Assembly: GCA_963703385.1 (NCBI GenBank)
Contig: OY969816.1
Coordinates: forward strand, 930,001 to 994,000
DNA length: 64,000 bases
Origin: Rhodoblastus sp963703385
GTDB taxonomy: Bacteria; Pseudomonadota; Alphaproteobacteria; Rhizobiales; Beijerinckiaceae
Direction of reading: 5' to 3'
The notes under the pieces are model-generated. The model was not told the DNA's origin. It did not search any database and saw only the letters and a list, made by a program, of their open reading frames with translations. A program made the position numbers and the translations under genes. This document shows, piece by piece, positions 50,354-57,863 of the stretch (the first letter of the stretch is position 1; each line of letters begins with the position of its first letter).

Positions 50354-52042
50354 GTGCCCAAACTCGCCTTCCACCTGACCCTGACCCGCCGCGTCTGGGC
50401 CCTTGCCGCGCTCGCTCTCGCGACCATGACGCTCGGGACCGGCGTCGCGCTTGATCGGTTCAACGCCGCCATGCTCGACATGCGCCGCGCCGAATTGCGC
50501 AGCGAGGTCGATATCGCCGCCGCATGGCTGAAAAGCGCGATTCCGGCGGACGCGCGGGACGCGAAAGCGGCCGCGCCCGCCGCGCTGGAGCGCCTGCGCT
50601 CGGCGCGATTTGGCGAGGGCGGCGTTTTCTTCGCGATTTCGCTCGACGGAGACTCGCTGCTCGCGCCGACGACGCCGGAAATCGAGGGAACCAGCCTGCT
50701 GAACGTGCGGGACGGCGGCGGCGGGCTGCCGTTCCAGTCCATGCTGAACATGACGCGCCCGGACGGCTCCGGCTTTGTGAGCTATCCCTGGCCCAAGCCG
50801 GGCGCCAAGGGCCGGCATCAACAGCTTTCTTTTGTGAAGGCCATGCCCGAACTCGGCCTTGTGATCGGCGCCGGCGTCTATGACGACGACACTTTCGCGC
50901 GCCTGATCGATATTTCGCGCGCCGTCACTCTTGCCGCCCTGCCGCTGCTGCTGGTTTTCGTCACCGTCGCCTTCTTCGTCGGCCGGACCATTTCCCGGCG
51001 CCTGCGGGGCTTCACCGCCAGCCTCGACGCCATGGCGCGGGGGAATTTCGACAATGCTCCGCCCGGACTGGATCTGGACGACGAGTTGGGCGACATGGCC
51101 CGCGCGGTCGAGGCGATCAAGCTCGGCCTGCGCCGCGCCGCCGAACAGCAGGACCGGGAGCGGGTCGCCCGGCGCGATGCGGCAGATCGCTCCCGCGCGG
51201 AAACCATGGGCGCGCTGGCCCAAAATTTCGAAACGGCGGTCGGCGGGGTCGTCGAGGGCGTCACCGCCGCGGCGCGGCGGCTTGAAAAACTCGCCCGGGA
51301 GCTGGTCCAGGAGGCGCGCTATTCCGGCGAACAGGCCGAGTCCGGCGCGAACGCGGCGGAAACCGCCTCGCAGAACGTGTTCTCGGTCGCCTCGGCCGCC
51401 GAGCAGCTGAGTTTTTCCGTCACCGAAATCGGGGCCAGCGCGACGCGCTCGCGCAGCCTTTCCCAACAGGCCGCGCAGGAATCCGAAGCCACGCGCGCCC
51501 GCATGAAGGAGCTCGCCGCCGCCATCGCCCATATCGGCGGCATTGTCGCGACCATCGCCGGCATAGCCGAACAGACCAACATGCTGGCGCTCAACGCGAC
51601 GATCGAGGCCGCGCGCGCCGGCGAGCAGGGCCGCGGCTTCGCGGTGGTGGCCCAGGAAGTCAAGTCGCTGGCCGAACAGACGTCTCGCGCCACCTCCGAC
51701 GTGGCGGACCAGATCGCCCAGGTCCAGCGCGCCTCGCAGCAGGCCAACGCCTGTATCGGCGGCATGGCCGAGGCGACGCGCGAGGTCAACGCGATCGCGA
51801 CCAATATTGCGGCCTCGGTCGATTCGCAGGGCGAGGCGACGCGCGAGATCGCGCGCAATGTCCACGACGCATCGAACCGCACCAGGGAGCTGGCCAGAGT
51901 GATCGAGGAAGTGCGCGCGGCGTCGCGCCAGTCGGGCGATTCCGCCGAAGGGGTGCTGGAATCGGTCACGGATCTCGCGCGCCAGACCGACGCCCTGCGC
52001 CGCGAATGCGACGGGTTCCTGGCGCGGGTGCGGGCGGCCTGA
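50354..52042 (+). CDS. Methyl-accepting chemotaxis protein with Cache sensor
   Basis: This 562-residue chemoreceptor has a first membrane segment at about residues 13-33 and a periplasmic single-Cache-type domain (residues 40-185, with GGVFFAISLDGDSLLAP and LGLVIGAGVYDDD). A second membrane segment follows at about 193-215, then a HAMP domain. The signalling domain has its hairpin tip at GIAEQTNMLALNATIEAARAG near residue 400. It starts at GTG 50354 with GGAG upstream. The ligand is unknown. No other chemotaxis genes are nearby. Confidence 0.92.
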   Translation: MPKLAFHLTLTRRVWALAALALATMTLGTGVALDRFNAAMLDMRRAELRSEVDIAAAWLKSAIPADARDAKAAAPAALERLRSARFGEGGVFFAISLDGDSLLAPTTPEIEGTSLLNVRDGGGGLPFQSMLNMTRPDGSGFVSYPWPKPGAKGRHQQLSFVKAMPELGLVIGAGVYDDDTFARLIDISRAVTLAALPLLLVFVTVAFFVGRTISRRLRGFTASLDAMARGNFDNAPPGLDLDDELGDMARAVEAIKLGLRRAAEQQDRERVARRDAADRSRAETMGALAQNFETAVGGVVEGVTAAARRLEKLARELVQEARYSGEQAESGANAAETASQNVFSVASAAEQLSFSVTEIGASATRSRSLSQQAAQESEATRARMKELAAAIAHIGGIVATIAGIAEQTNMLALNATIEAARAGEQGRGFAVVAQEVKSLAEQTSRATSDVADQIAQVQRASQQANACIGGMAEATREVNAIATNIAASVDSQGEATREIARNVHDASNRTRELARVIEEVRAASRQSGDSAEGVLESVTDLARQTDALRRECDGFLARVRAA

Positions 52043-52056
52043 ATTCTTTTAATTTG

Positions 52057-52103
52057 GCAGGATTTTTGTCCGAAAACCGGCGACCACTTTTCGGAAATCC
52101 TGC
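52057..52103. repeat. REP-like palindrome after the chemoreceptor gene
   Basis: GCAGGATTT and AAATCCTGC form the outer stem; CCGAAAACCGG and CCACTTTTCGG lie inside. It resembles the CCGAAAAGT-containing units elsewhere in the window. Confidence 0.65.
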
Positions 52104-52202
52104 TCGGGCGCGGCGGAAACGCAAGCGCGACCATTTTCAGGTCGCGTTTTTCGCGTTTTTCGGCGACAGTCGCGGTTGGAGCTTCGCGCCGGAACCGCCT
52201 CA

Positions 52203-52985
52203 ATGTCCGCCTCAACCAGCCTCGCCCGGGTCGAGGGCCTGCTGCTCGATCTCGACGGCGTCGTCCATATCCGCGACCGACCCGCGCCCGGCTCGCTCGA
52301 CGCCGTCGCCCGCCTGCGCGCCGCCAAAATCCCGTTCCGCTTCGTCACCAACACCACGCGCCGCCCGCGCCGGAAAATCATCGAGGGCCTCGCCGCCCTC
52401 GGCCTCGCAGTGGCGGAAGACGAGCTTTTCACCCCGGCGAGCCTGACGCGCGACCTGCTCGCCCGGCGCGGCCTCGCGCCGCTGCTGGTCATCCATCCCG
52501 ATCTGCGCGAGGATTTCGCCGGGATCGGCGAGGGCGCAGGCGCGGTGGTGATCGGCGACGCCGGCGAATGTTTCACCTATGACGCGCTCAACGGCGCCTT
52601 TCGCGCGCTGATCCACGGCGCGGAATTTTTCGCGCTCGCCCGCAACCGCAATTTCCTCGACGCCGACGGCGAACTGAGCCTCGACGTCGGCGGCTTCGTC
52701 GCCGCGCTGGAATATGCGTCCGGGCGGCAGGCGACGGTGATCGGCAAGCCGGCGGCGGAATTTTTCCACGCCGCCGTCGCGGCGCTGAACATTCCGGCGC
52801 GCAAGGTGTTGATGGTCGGGGACGACGCCGAGGCCGACGTCGGCGGCGCGATGGCGGCCGGCCTGAGCGGCGCCCTGGTGAGGACGGGAAAATACCGCGC
52901 TGGCCAGGAGCAAAGCCTCGCGCCGCCGCCGGATCTGGTCGCTGACGACCTCGCCGCGATCGTCAAGATTCTGCTCAAGGAGTAG
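52203..52985 (+). CDS. HAD-IIA family phosphatase (HDHD2/LHPP-like)
   Basis: This 260-residue haloacid dehalogenase-type hydrolase has a C2a cap. Motif I is LLLDLDGVVHI near residue 14, with the nucleophile Asp. Motif II FVTNTTRRPR is near residue 45. The Lys of motif III is in VIGKPAAEFFHAAV near residue 178, and motif IV is MVGDDAEADVGGAMAAG near residue 202. The group includes phospholysine/phosphohistidine phosphatases, but the substrate here is open. ATG 52203 is where similarity starts. The DUF302 gene follows four bases later. Confidence 0.85.
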   Translation: MSASTSLARVEGLLLDLDGVVHIRDRPAPGSLDAVARLRAAKIPFRFVTNTTRRPRRKIIEGLAALGLAVAEDELFTPASLTRDLLARRGLAPLLVIHPDLREDFAGIGEGAGAVVIGDAGECFTYDALNGAFRALIHGAEFFALARNRNFLDADGELSLDVGGFVAALEYASGRQATVIGKPAAEFFHAAVAALNIPARKVLMVGDDAEADVGGAMAAGLSGALVRTGKYRAGQEQSLAPPPDLVADDLAAIVKILLKE

Positions 52986-52988
52986 CCG

Positions 52989-53381
52989 ATGCGCGCGGAG
53001 GGACTGACGATATTGCCGAGCGCCCATGGCGCCCGCGAAACCATGGATCGGCTGGCGGCGGAAGTCGTCGGCGCCGGGATGACGATTTTCGCCCGCATCG
53101 ATCACGCCGCGGGCGCCGCCGCCGTCGGAATGACGATGCCGCCGATGGAGGTTCTGGTGTTCGGCGCGCCCAAGGCGGGCACGCCCCTGCTGCTGGCGGC
53201 GCCGACCATCGGCATCGACCTGCCGCTCAAGGCGCTGGTCTGGCGGGACGAGGCCGGGACGGTCTGGCTGGCCTATAACCAGCCCGCCTGGATCGCGCAG
53301 CGCCACGGCGCCGCGGGCCAGCCGGTCGTAAAAGCGATGACCGACGGACTCGCCCGACTGGCCGAGGCGGCCGCCGATTAA
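52989..53381 (+). CDS. DUF302 family protein
   Basis: This 130-residue protein is a single DUF302 domain. It has the opening pattern GARETMDRLAAEVVGAGMTIFARIDHAAGA and the core MEVLVFGAPKAGTPLL (residues about 50-66). WLAYNQPAWIAQRHG follows. The family is of unknown function and often sits near redox or metal genes. It likely shares a transcript with the HAD phosphatase gene. It ends overlapping hisI on the other strand by four bases. Confidence 0.85.
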   Translation: MRAEGLTILPSAHGARETMDRLAAEVVGAGMTIFARIDHAAGAAAVGMTMPPMEVLVFGAPKAGTPLLLAAPTIGIDLPLKALVWRDEAGTVWLAYNQPAWIAQRHGAAGQPVVKAMTDGLARLAEAAAD

Positions 53382-53779
53382 AGCAGTTCGAGGCGGACGC
53401 CCTCGGGCGCCGCCGTCACCTTGCGATAAAAGCAGCTCTTGCGCCCGGTGTGGCAGGCCTTGCCGTCGCCGCCGGCTTTTACGCGCAACATGAGCGCGTC
53501 CTGGTCGCAATCGACACGGATTTCCACGACCTGCTGCACCTGGCCGGACGTGTCGCCCTTGCGCCAAAGTTTTCCGCGCGAGCGCGACCAGTAATGGGCG
53601 ATGCCCGTCTCGATCGTTTTTTCCAGGGCGAGTTCGTTCATATAGGCGAGCATCAGGATTTCGCCCGTGCTGTCTTCCGTCGTGACGCAGACGATGAGCC
53701 CGTTCGCATCGAATTTCGGCGTGAAGGCGTCACCTTCTTCGAGATCATGCTTGTCGGCGGGAGGAGAGGGAAAGGACAT
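53378..53779 (-). CDS. hisI: Phosphoribosyl-AMP cyclohydrolase
   Basis: This 133-residue enzyme carries out the third step of histidine synthesis, opening the ring of phosphoribosyl-AMP. The metal ligands are visible in VDCDQDALMLRVKAGG and the two Cys in GKACHTGRKSCFYR. WSRSRGKLWRKGDTSGQ is the conserved substrate loop. It is the stand-alone cyclohydrolase, not fused to the pyrophosphohydrolase. Its promoter side carries one of a pair of inverted repeats. Confidence 0.95.
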   Translation of the reverse strand: MSFPSPPADKHDLEEGDAFTPKFDANGLIVCVTTEDSTGEILMLAYMNELALEKTIETGIAHYWSRSRGKLWRKGDTSGQVQQVVEIRVDCDQDALMLRVKAGGDGKACHTGRKSCFYRKVTAAPEGVRLELL

Positions 53780-53798
53780 ATGATGCGCTCGAATTACT

Positions 53799-53840
53799 CC
53801 CTCTCTCCGCTTGCGGGGAGAGGGCAGGGGTGAGGGGCAG
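53799..53840. repeat. CTCTCCCCGC-type repeat, copy 1
   Basis: CCCTCTCTCCGCTTGCGGGG with its AGAGGG partner forms a stem, followed by CAGGGGTGAGGGGC. A related copy in opposite orientation lies at 54257-54306, so the two flank the small exported-protein gene. Such repeats are dispersed in many proteobacterial genomes. Confidence 0.75.
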
Positions 53841-53917
53841 GGGCGTTAGCCTCGGCGTCGTCAGGAAAGCATCGCGCAACGGCCGTACGGACGACTTTGA
53901 AGCCAGCCGCTGTATTT

Positions 53918-54229
53918 CTACGGGCGGTAGAAGTCGATGCATTTGTGCCAGACGGCGCTCGCACGGCCGCCACCACCCGGGCCAAAATCATGCATTGTTC
54001 CGTAGCAATAACCAAGCTTTCCCAGCAGGCGCTCGACCTTTAGCCGAACATCACAAGCTTTATTTGTGGAGGAAGCATTTCCGGCACCTCCACGGCACAT
54101 TTCGTCTAGGGCGTTATGAATTTCCAGAACGTCGCGGGCTACGGACGTTGCGGCGCGTGCAGGCATGGTGACGAAAACGGCGCAGGCGACGGCTAAAAAT
54201 AGCCAGCTGCGAGGCGAGGTTATGATCAT
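53918..54229 (-). CDS. Small exported Cys-containing protein
   Basis: This 103-residue protein has a signal peptide (WLFLAVACAVFVTMPARA, cleavage near residue 27) and a mature part with four Cys (EMCRGG, ACDVRL, GYCYGT, HKCIDF) suited to two disulfides. No family is recognised. It is flanked by an inverted pair of dispersed repeats, 53799-53840 and 54257-54306, and its base composition is less GC-rich than its neighbours. Both could point to insertion between hisI and folE. Confidence 0.6.
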   Translation of the reverse strand: MIITSPRSWLFLAVACAVFVTMPARAATSVARDVLEIHNALDEMCRGGAGNASSTNKACDVRLKVERLLGKLGYCYGTMHDFGPGGGGRASAVWHKCIDFYRP

Positions 54230-54256
54230 ATAAAAACTTATCTTTCTATCGAGAAG

Positions 54257-54306
54257 CGCCCCTCACCCATTCCCTCTCCCCGCAAACGGGGAGAGGGAAT
54301 GGGTTG
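54257..54306. repeat. CTCTCCCCGC-type repeat, copy 2
   Basis: GCCCCTCACCC, then TTCCCTCTCCCCGC, a four-base loop and the complementary GGGGAGAGGGAA form a 12-bp stem. It lies in opposite orientation to copy 1 at 53799. It may also end transcription of folE. Confidence 0.75.
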
Positions 54307-54310
54307 GCGG

Positions 54311-54985
54311 CTACCGCCCGCGCACGAGACTCAAGAACCGCGCCTGTTCGGCGGGGTCGGTCTTGAACGGGCCGGAGAACTGCAAGGTCACGGTGAGCGC
54401 GCCGGGCTTGCGCACTCCGCGCATCGACATGCACATATGTTCCGCCTCGATCAGCACCGCCGCGCCGCGCGAATGGAGGCGGGCGTCAAGCGCCGCGAGG
54501 ATCTGCGCGGTCATGGTCTCCTGGGTCTGGAGGCGGCGGGCGTAAACGTCGACCAGCCGGCCGAGCTTCGACAGCCCGAACACGCCGCCGTCCGGGTAGT
54601 AGGCGATATGGGCCTTGCCGAAGAACGGGGCCATATGGTGCTCGCAATGCGAGAAGAAGGGGATGTCCTTCACCAGGACCATCTCGCCATAGCCGTTCAC
54701 CTCCTCGAAAACCTTGTCGAGGATGGGGCCGGGATCCTGCCTGTAGCCGGCGAAAATCTCTTCATAGGCCTTGACGACCCGCGCCGGCGTGTCGCGCAGC
54801 CCCTCGCGGTCGGGATTGTCGCCTGTCCAGGCCAGCAGGGTCCGCACCGCGGCTTCCGCTTCCGCCCGGCTCGGGCGATGAATGATTGGCGCCCGCGGCT
54901 TCGAGGGAGCCGGGGAAGTGACCGCGCCCTCCTCGGGCGATTGGGGCCGCGACGAAGCAGAATGCGCCAAATCGTCCAACGACAT
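54311..54985 (-). CDS. folE: GTP cyclohydrolase I (FolE type)
   Basis: This 224-residue enzyme converts GTP to dihydroneopterin triphosphate, the first step of folate synthesis. The zinc ligands are in FFSHCEHHMAPFFGKAHIAY (Cys and His near residue 113-116) and EAEHMCMSMRGVRKPG (Cys near 184). GLSKLGRLVDVYARRLQTQE is the conserved core. The first 35 residues are a variable Ser/Pro/Ala leader. It is transcribed in the same direction as the aminopeptidase gene upstream. Confidence 0.95.
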   Translation of the reverse strand: MSLDDLAHSASSRPQSPEEGAVTSPAPSKPRAPIIHRPSRAEAEAAVRTLLAWTGDNPDREGLRDTPARVVKAYEEIFAGYRQDPGPILDKVFEEVNGYGEMVLVKDIPFFSHCEHHMAPFFGKAHIAYYPDGGVFGLSKLGRLVDVYARRLQTQETMTAQILAALDARLHSRGAAVLIEAEHMCMSMRGVRKPGALTVTLQFSGPFKTDPAEQARFLSLVRGR

Positions 54986-55124
54986 CTCCTATTTTGGCGT
55001 GGTGCGGCGGGCCTGCCGCGTCAGGAAAACCGGCACGCCCAGTCTTGGCGCGACAATGCGCCTGCCGACCTATTCGGCGCATCGAATAATATAGTCGTCA
55101 AGACGGTGTTTTCCAGCCGTTTTG

Positions 55125-56936
55125 TCACAGGCGCCCGGTCGCCTGCCTGAGCCAGGCGCGTTCCGTCGCGTCGAGGAAGGGCGACAGGGAGGCGCGGACT
55201 TTGGCGTGATAGGCGTTCAGCCAGGCTTTTTCCTCTTCGGTCAGGAGCTTTGGCTCGATCAGGCGCAGGGCGATCGGGACCAGGGTCAGGGTCTCGAAGC
55301 CGAGCATTTCGCGCTCCGCGCCAAAAATGTCGCGCGGCTCGACCACGACCAGATTTTCGATGCGGATGCCGAAGGCGCCCTCGCGATAATAGCCCGGCTC
55401 GTTGGACAGGATCATGCCCGGCTCCAGCGCCGCCGCGCCGAGCTTGGAAATCCGCTGCGGCCCTTCGTGCACCGAAAGATAGGAGCCGACGCCGTGTCCG
55501 GTTCCGTGGTCGAAGTCGAGTCCGGCCTCCCACAGCGGCCGGCGGGCGAAGGAATCGATCTGGGCGCCGCTGGTCCCCTTGGGAAAGACGGCGCTTGCAA
55601 TGGCGATATGGCCCTTGAGCACCAATGTATTGGCGCGCCGGGCCTCTTGAGAGGCGCGGCCGACCGCGAGCGTGCGGGTGACGTCGGTGGTGCCGTCGAG
55701 ATATTGCGCGCCGGAATCGACCAGAAAAACACCCTTGCCGATGCGCGCGTTGGATTTCTCCGTCACCCGGTAATGGGGCAGGGCGGCGTGGGAGCCGGCG
55801 GCCGAAATGGTGGGGAAGGAAATGTCGCGCAATGCGCCGCCGTCGCGCCGAAACGTCTCCAGCGCCTGGGCGGCGGAAATTTCGGTCAGCCGGCCCCTGG
55901 GCGCCGTGGCGTCGAACCAGCATAAAAAACGCGCCATGGCGACGCCGTCGCGCAGATGGGCGGCGCGGGCGCCGGCCAGCTCCACCGCATTCTTGCGCGC
56001 CTTCATCAGGGCGATCGGGTCGGTCCCGGCCTCGGCCTGCCCGCCGGCCTCGGTGAAAAGACGGGTCAGACGTTCCGGCGCGGTCGCAGAGTCGAACAGG
56101 ATCTTTTGCTTTTTGGCGCCGAGCGCCTTCAGGATCTCGGGCAGGGCGCCGGGCGGCGCAACCTGCGCCAGTTTCGCCAGCGCCAGGGCGGTGCGCGCGG
56201 AAAACTTTTCCGGGTCGAGAAAGAGGCGCGGCTTGCCCCGGCGCGGGATCAGCGCATAGCCGAGCGCGATCGGCGTGTGGGCGACATCGGCGCCGCGCAG
56301 ATTGAAGGCCCAGGCCAAGGCGTGCGGGTCGCTGACCAGCAGCGCGTCGGCGGAAAGGGTTTTGGCGACGCGCTTCAATTTCGTCTCGGCGGCTTCGCCG
56401 GCGTATTTTTTCGGATGAAGAACGACGCGGCCGAGCGGCGGCGCCGGACGGTCGCTCCACAGCAGATCGATCGGGTTCTCATCCACGGCGACGAGGCTCG
56501 CTCCGGCCTTTTTCGCCGCCGCCTCGAAACGCGCGACCTGCCCGCCGGTGTGCAGCCAGGGATCGTAGCCGACCCGGGCGCCGTTCCTGGCGTCGGTCGC
56601 CAGCCAGTCGCTCGGTGAAACCTCGCTGGGCGAAACGATGACAAAAGCCTTTGAATCCGCCTGTTCGCGCGCCTGGATCGAATAGCGGCCATCGACGAAC
56701 AGCGCGGCCTTGTCGATGAGAACGATGGCGAAGCCGGCGCTGCCGGTGAAGCCGGTGAGCCAGGCCAGACGCTCCTCGCAAGGCGCGACATATTCGTTCT
56801 GGTGGGCGTCGGCGCGCGGAACGAGAAAGCCGTCGAGCCCCATCGCCTTCAATCGTGCGCGCAACATTTTCAGGCGGGGGGCGCCGAGAGAAGGATCGGC
56901 GGCTTCGTCGAAAGTCTGGAAACGGGAGTCGAACAT
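55125..56936 (-). CDS. pepP: Xaa-Pro aminopeptidase (M24B)
   Basis: This 603-residue cytosolic metallopeptidase of the long aminopeptidase P type removes N-terminal residues ahead of proline. Two N-terminal creatinase-like domains precede the catalytic pita-bread domain. Metal ligands are visible in LVDSGAQYLDGTTDVTRT (two Asp, near residue 405), in FDHGTGHGVGSYLSVHEGPQ (His near residue 487) and in LSNEPGYYREG (Glu near residue 520). Length is normal for this type. It diverges from the molybdenum hydroxylase genes. Confidence 0.92.
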   Translation of the reverse strand: MFDSRFQTFDEAADPSLGAPRLKMLRARLKAMGLDGFLVPRADAHQNEYVAPCEERLAWLTGFTGSAGFAIVLIDKAALFVDGRYSIQAREQADSKAFVIVSPSEVSPSDWLATDARNGARVGYDPWLHTGGQVARFEAAAKKAGASLVAVDENPIDLLWSDRPAPPLGRVVLHPKKYAGEAAETKLKRVAKTLSADALLVSDPHALAWAFNLRGADVAHTPIALGYALIPRRGKPRLFLDPEKFSARTALALAKLAQVAPPGALPEILKALGAKKQKILFDSATAPERLTRLFTEAGGQAEAGTDPIALMKARKNAVELAGARAAHLRDGVAMARFLCWFDATAPRGRLTEISAAQALETFRRDGGALRDISFPTISAAGSHAALPHYRVTEKSNARIGKGVFLVDSGAQYLDGTTDVTRTLAVGRASQEARRANTLVLKGHIAIASAVFPKGTSGAQIDSFARRPLWEAGLDFDHGTGHGVGSYLSVHEGPQRISKLGAAALEPGMILSNEPGYYREGAFGIRIENLVVVEPRDIFGAEREMLGFETLTLVPIALRLIEPKLLTEEEKAWLNAYHAKVRASLSPFLDATERAWLRQATGRL

Positions 56937-57401
56937 TTTTTCAGACTAAACAATTTTGCCACGAAAGGCGACTTTGTCGAAATTTCGACTCTGTCTCCGT
57001 TGGATGGAACGCGGTCGCGGGCCGAAGGTCTGGTCAAGGATCGATAACTGTCAAAACGCCATAGGCAGGACTGCGCCGTTGGAATAAACCGCTCGCGCGG
57101 TCGCGGCGGCTTGGACGGGCGTGGATGTAGCAGACGGTCGTCGCCGTGCCGCGATTGTGCGCTTACGAGCTGGAAGCGGATGATTTTGTACGTTTGGATC
57201 CGAATGAGCGTCGCTCACGCCACGCCCCATGGAGCAAATTGTTGGCGTGGGAGACGCCTTTGGTTCGGAGGAACCATCGTCAACGGCGCCTTTGCATTTT
57301 CGAAAGCGCCGGCAGGCGGAACCTCAATCGCGCTCGGACGTTGAGAGCCGGAATATTTCGCGGGGCGCCTGGCGCCGCCGGCGCGCCGGGAGAGGACCGA
57401 A
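56937..57401. other. Intergenic stretch between pepP and the molybdenum hydroxylase genes
   Basis: The 465 bases carry no gene that I can support; the open frames are short and show no domain. Near the pepP start lies a perfect 14-bp palindrome GTCGAAATTTCGAC (56976-56989), a possible operator. GGGAGAGGACCGAA just before 57402 is the ribosome site of the next gene. Confidence 0.5.
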
Positions 57402-57860
57402 ATGATTCGTTTCACGCTCAATGGCGAATCCCGGGAAATCGACGCCGATCCGGACAAGCCGCTGCTTTGGGTCCTGCGCGACGATCTTGGCCTGGCGGGG
57501 ACGAAATATGGCTGCGGCCAGGCCCTTTGCGGCGCCTGCACGGTCCATGTCGACGGCGCTCCGGCCCGCTCCTGTGTGACCACCATCGGCGATGTCGCCG
57601 GCAAATCGGTCGTCACGATCGAGGGCGTCGCTGGCGCGGTCGCCGCCGCCGTGCAGAAGAGCTGGATCAAACTCGATGTGCCGCAATGCGGCTATTGCCA
57701 GTCGGGCCAGGTAATGGCCGCCATCTCGCTGCTCACCGAAAACAGGAAACCGAGCGATGCCGAAATCGACGAAGCGATGAGCGGCAATATCTGCCGTTGC
57801 GCAACCTATCATCGCATCCGCGCCGCCGTTCATGAAGCGTCGCGGCTTCTGGGAGCGTGA
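57402..57860 (+). CDS. [2Fe-2S] subunit of a molybdenum hydroxylase (IorA-like)
   Basis: This 152-residue small subunit carries two [2Fe-2S] clusters that pass electrons from the molybdenum site. Plant-type cluster ligands are in KYGCGQALCGACTVHVDG and ARSC. The second set is in PQCGYCQSGQVMAAI and SGNICRCATYHRIR. It resembles the small subunits of isoquinoline 1-oxidoreductase and related aldehyde oxidases. The partner large subunit starts four bases after the stop. No FAD subunit gene is seen, as in the Ior type, where a cytochrome accepts electrons. Confidence 0.92.
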   Translation: MIRFTLNGESREIDADPDKPLLWVLRDDLGLAGTKYGCGQALCGACTVHVDGAPARSCVTTIGDVAGKSVVTIEGVAGAVAAAVQKSWIKLDVPQCGYCQSGQVMAAISLLTENRKPSDAEIDEAMSGNICRCATYHRIRAAVHEASRLLGA

Positions 57861-57863
57861 ACG

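Noticed and set aside
57146..57835. Plus-strand frame overlapping the [2Fe-2S] subunit gene in another frame.
   Set aside because: No domain is recognisable, and the overlapping gene has complete cluster motifs and a ribosome site.
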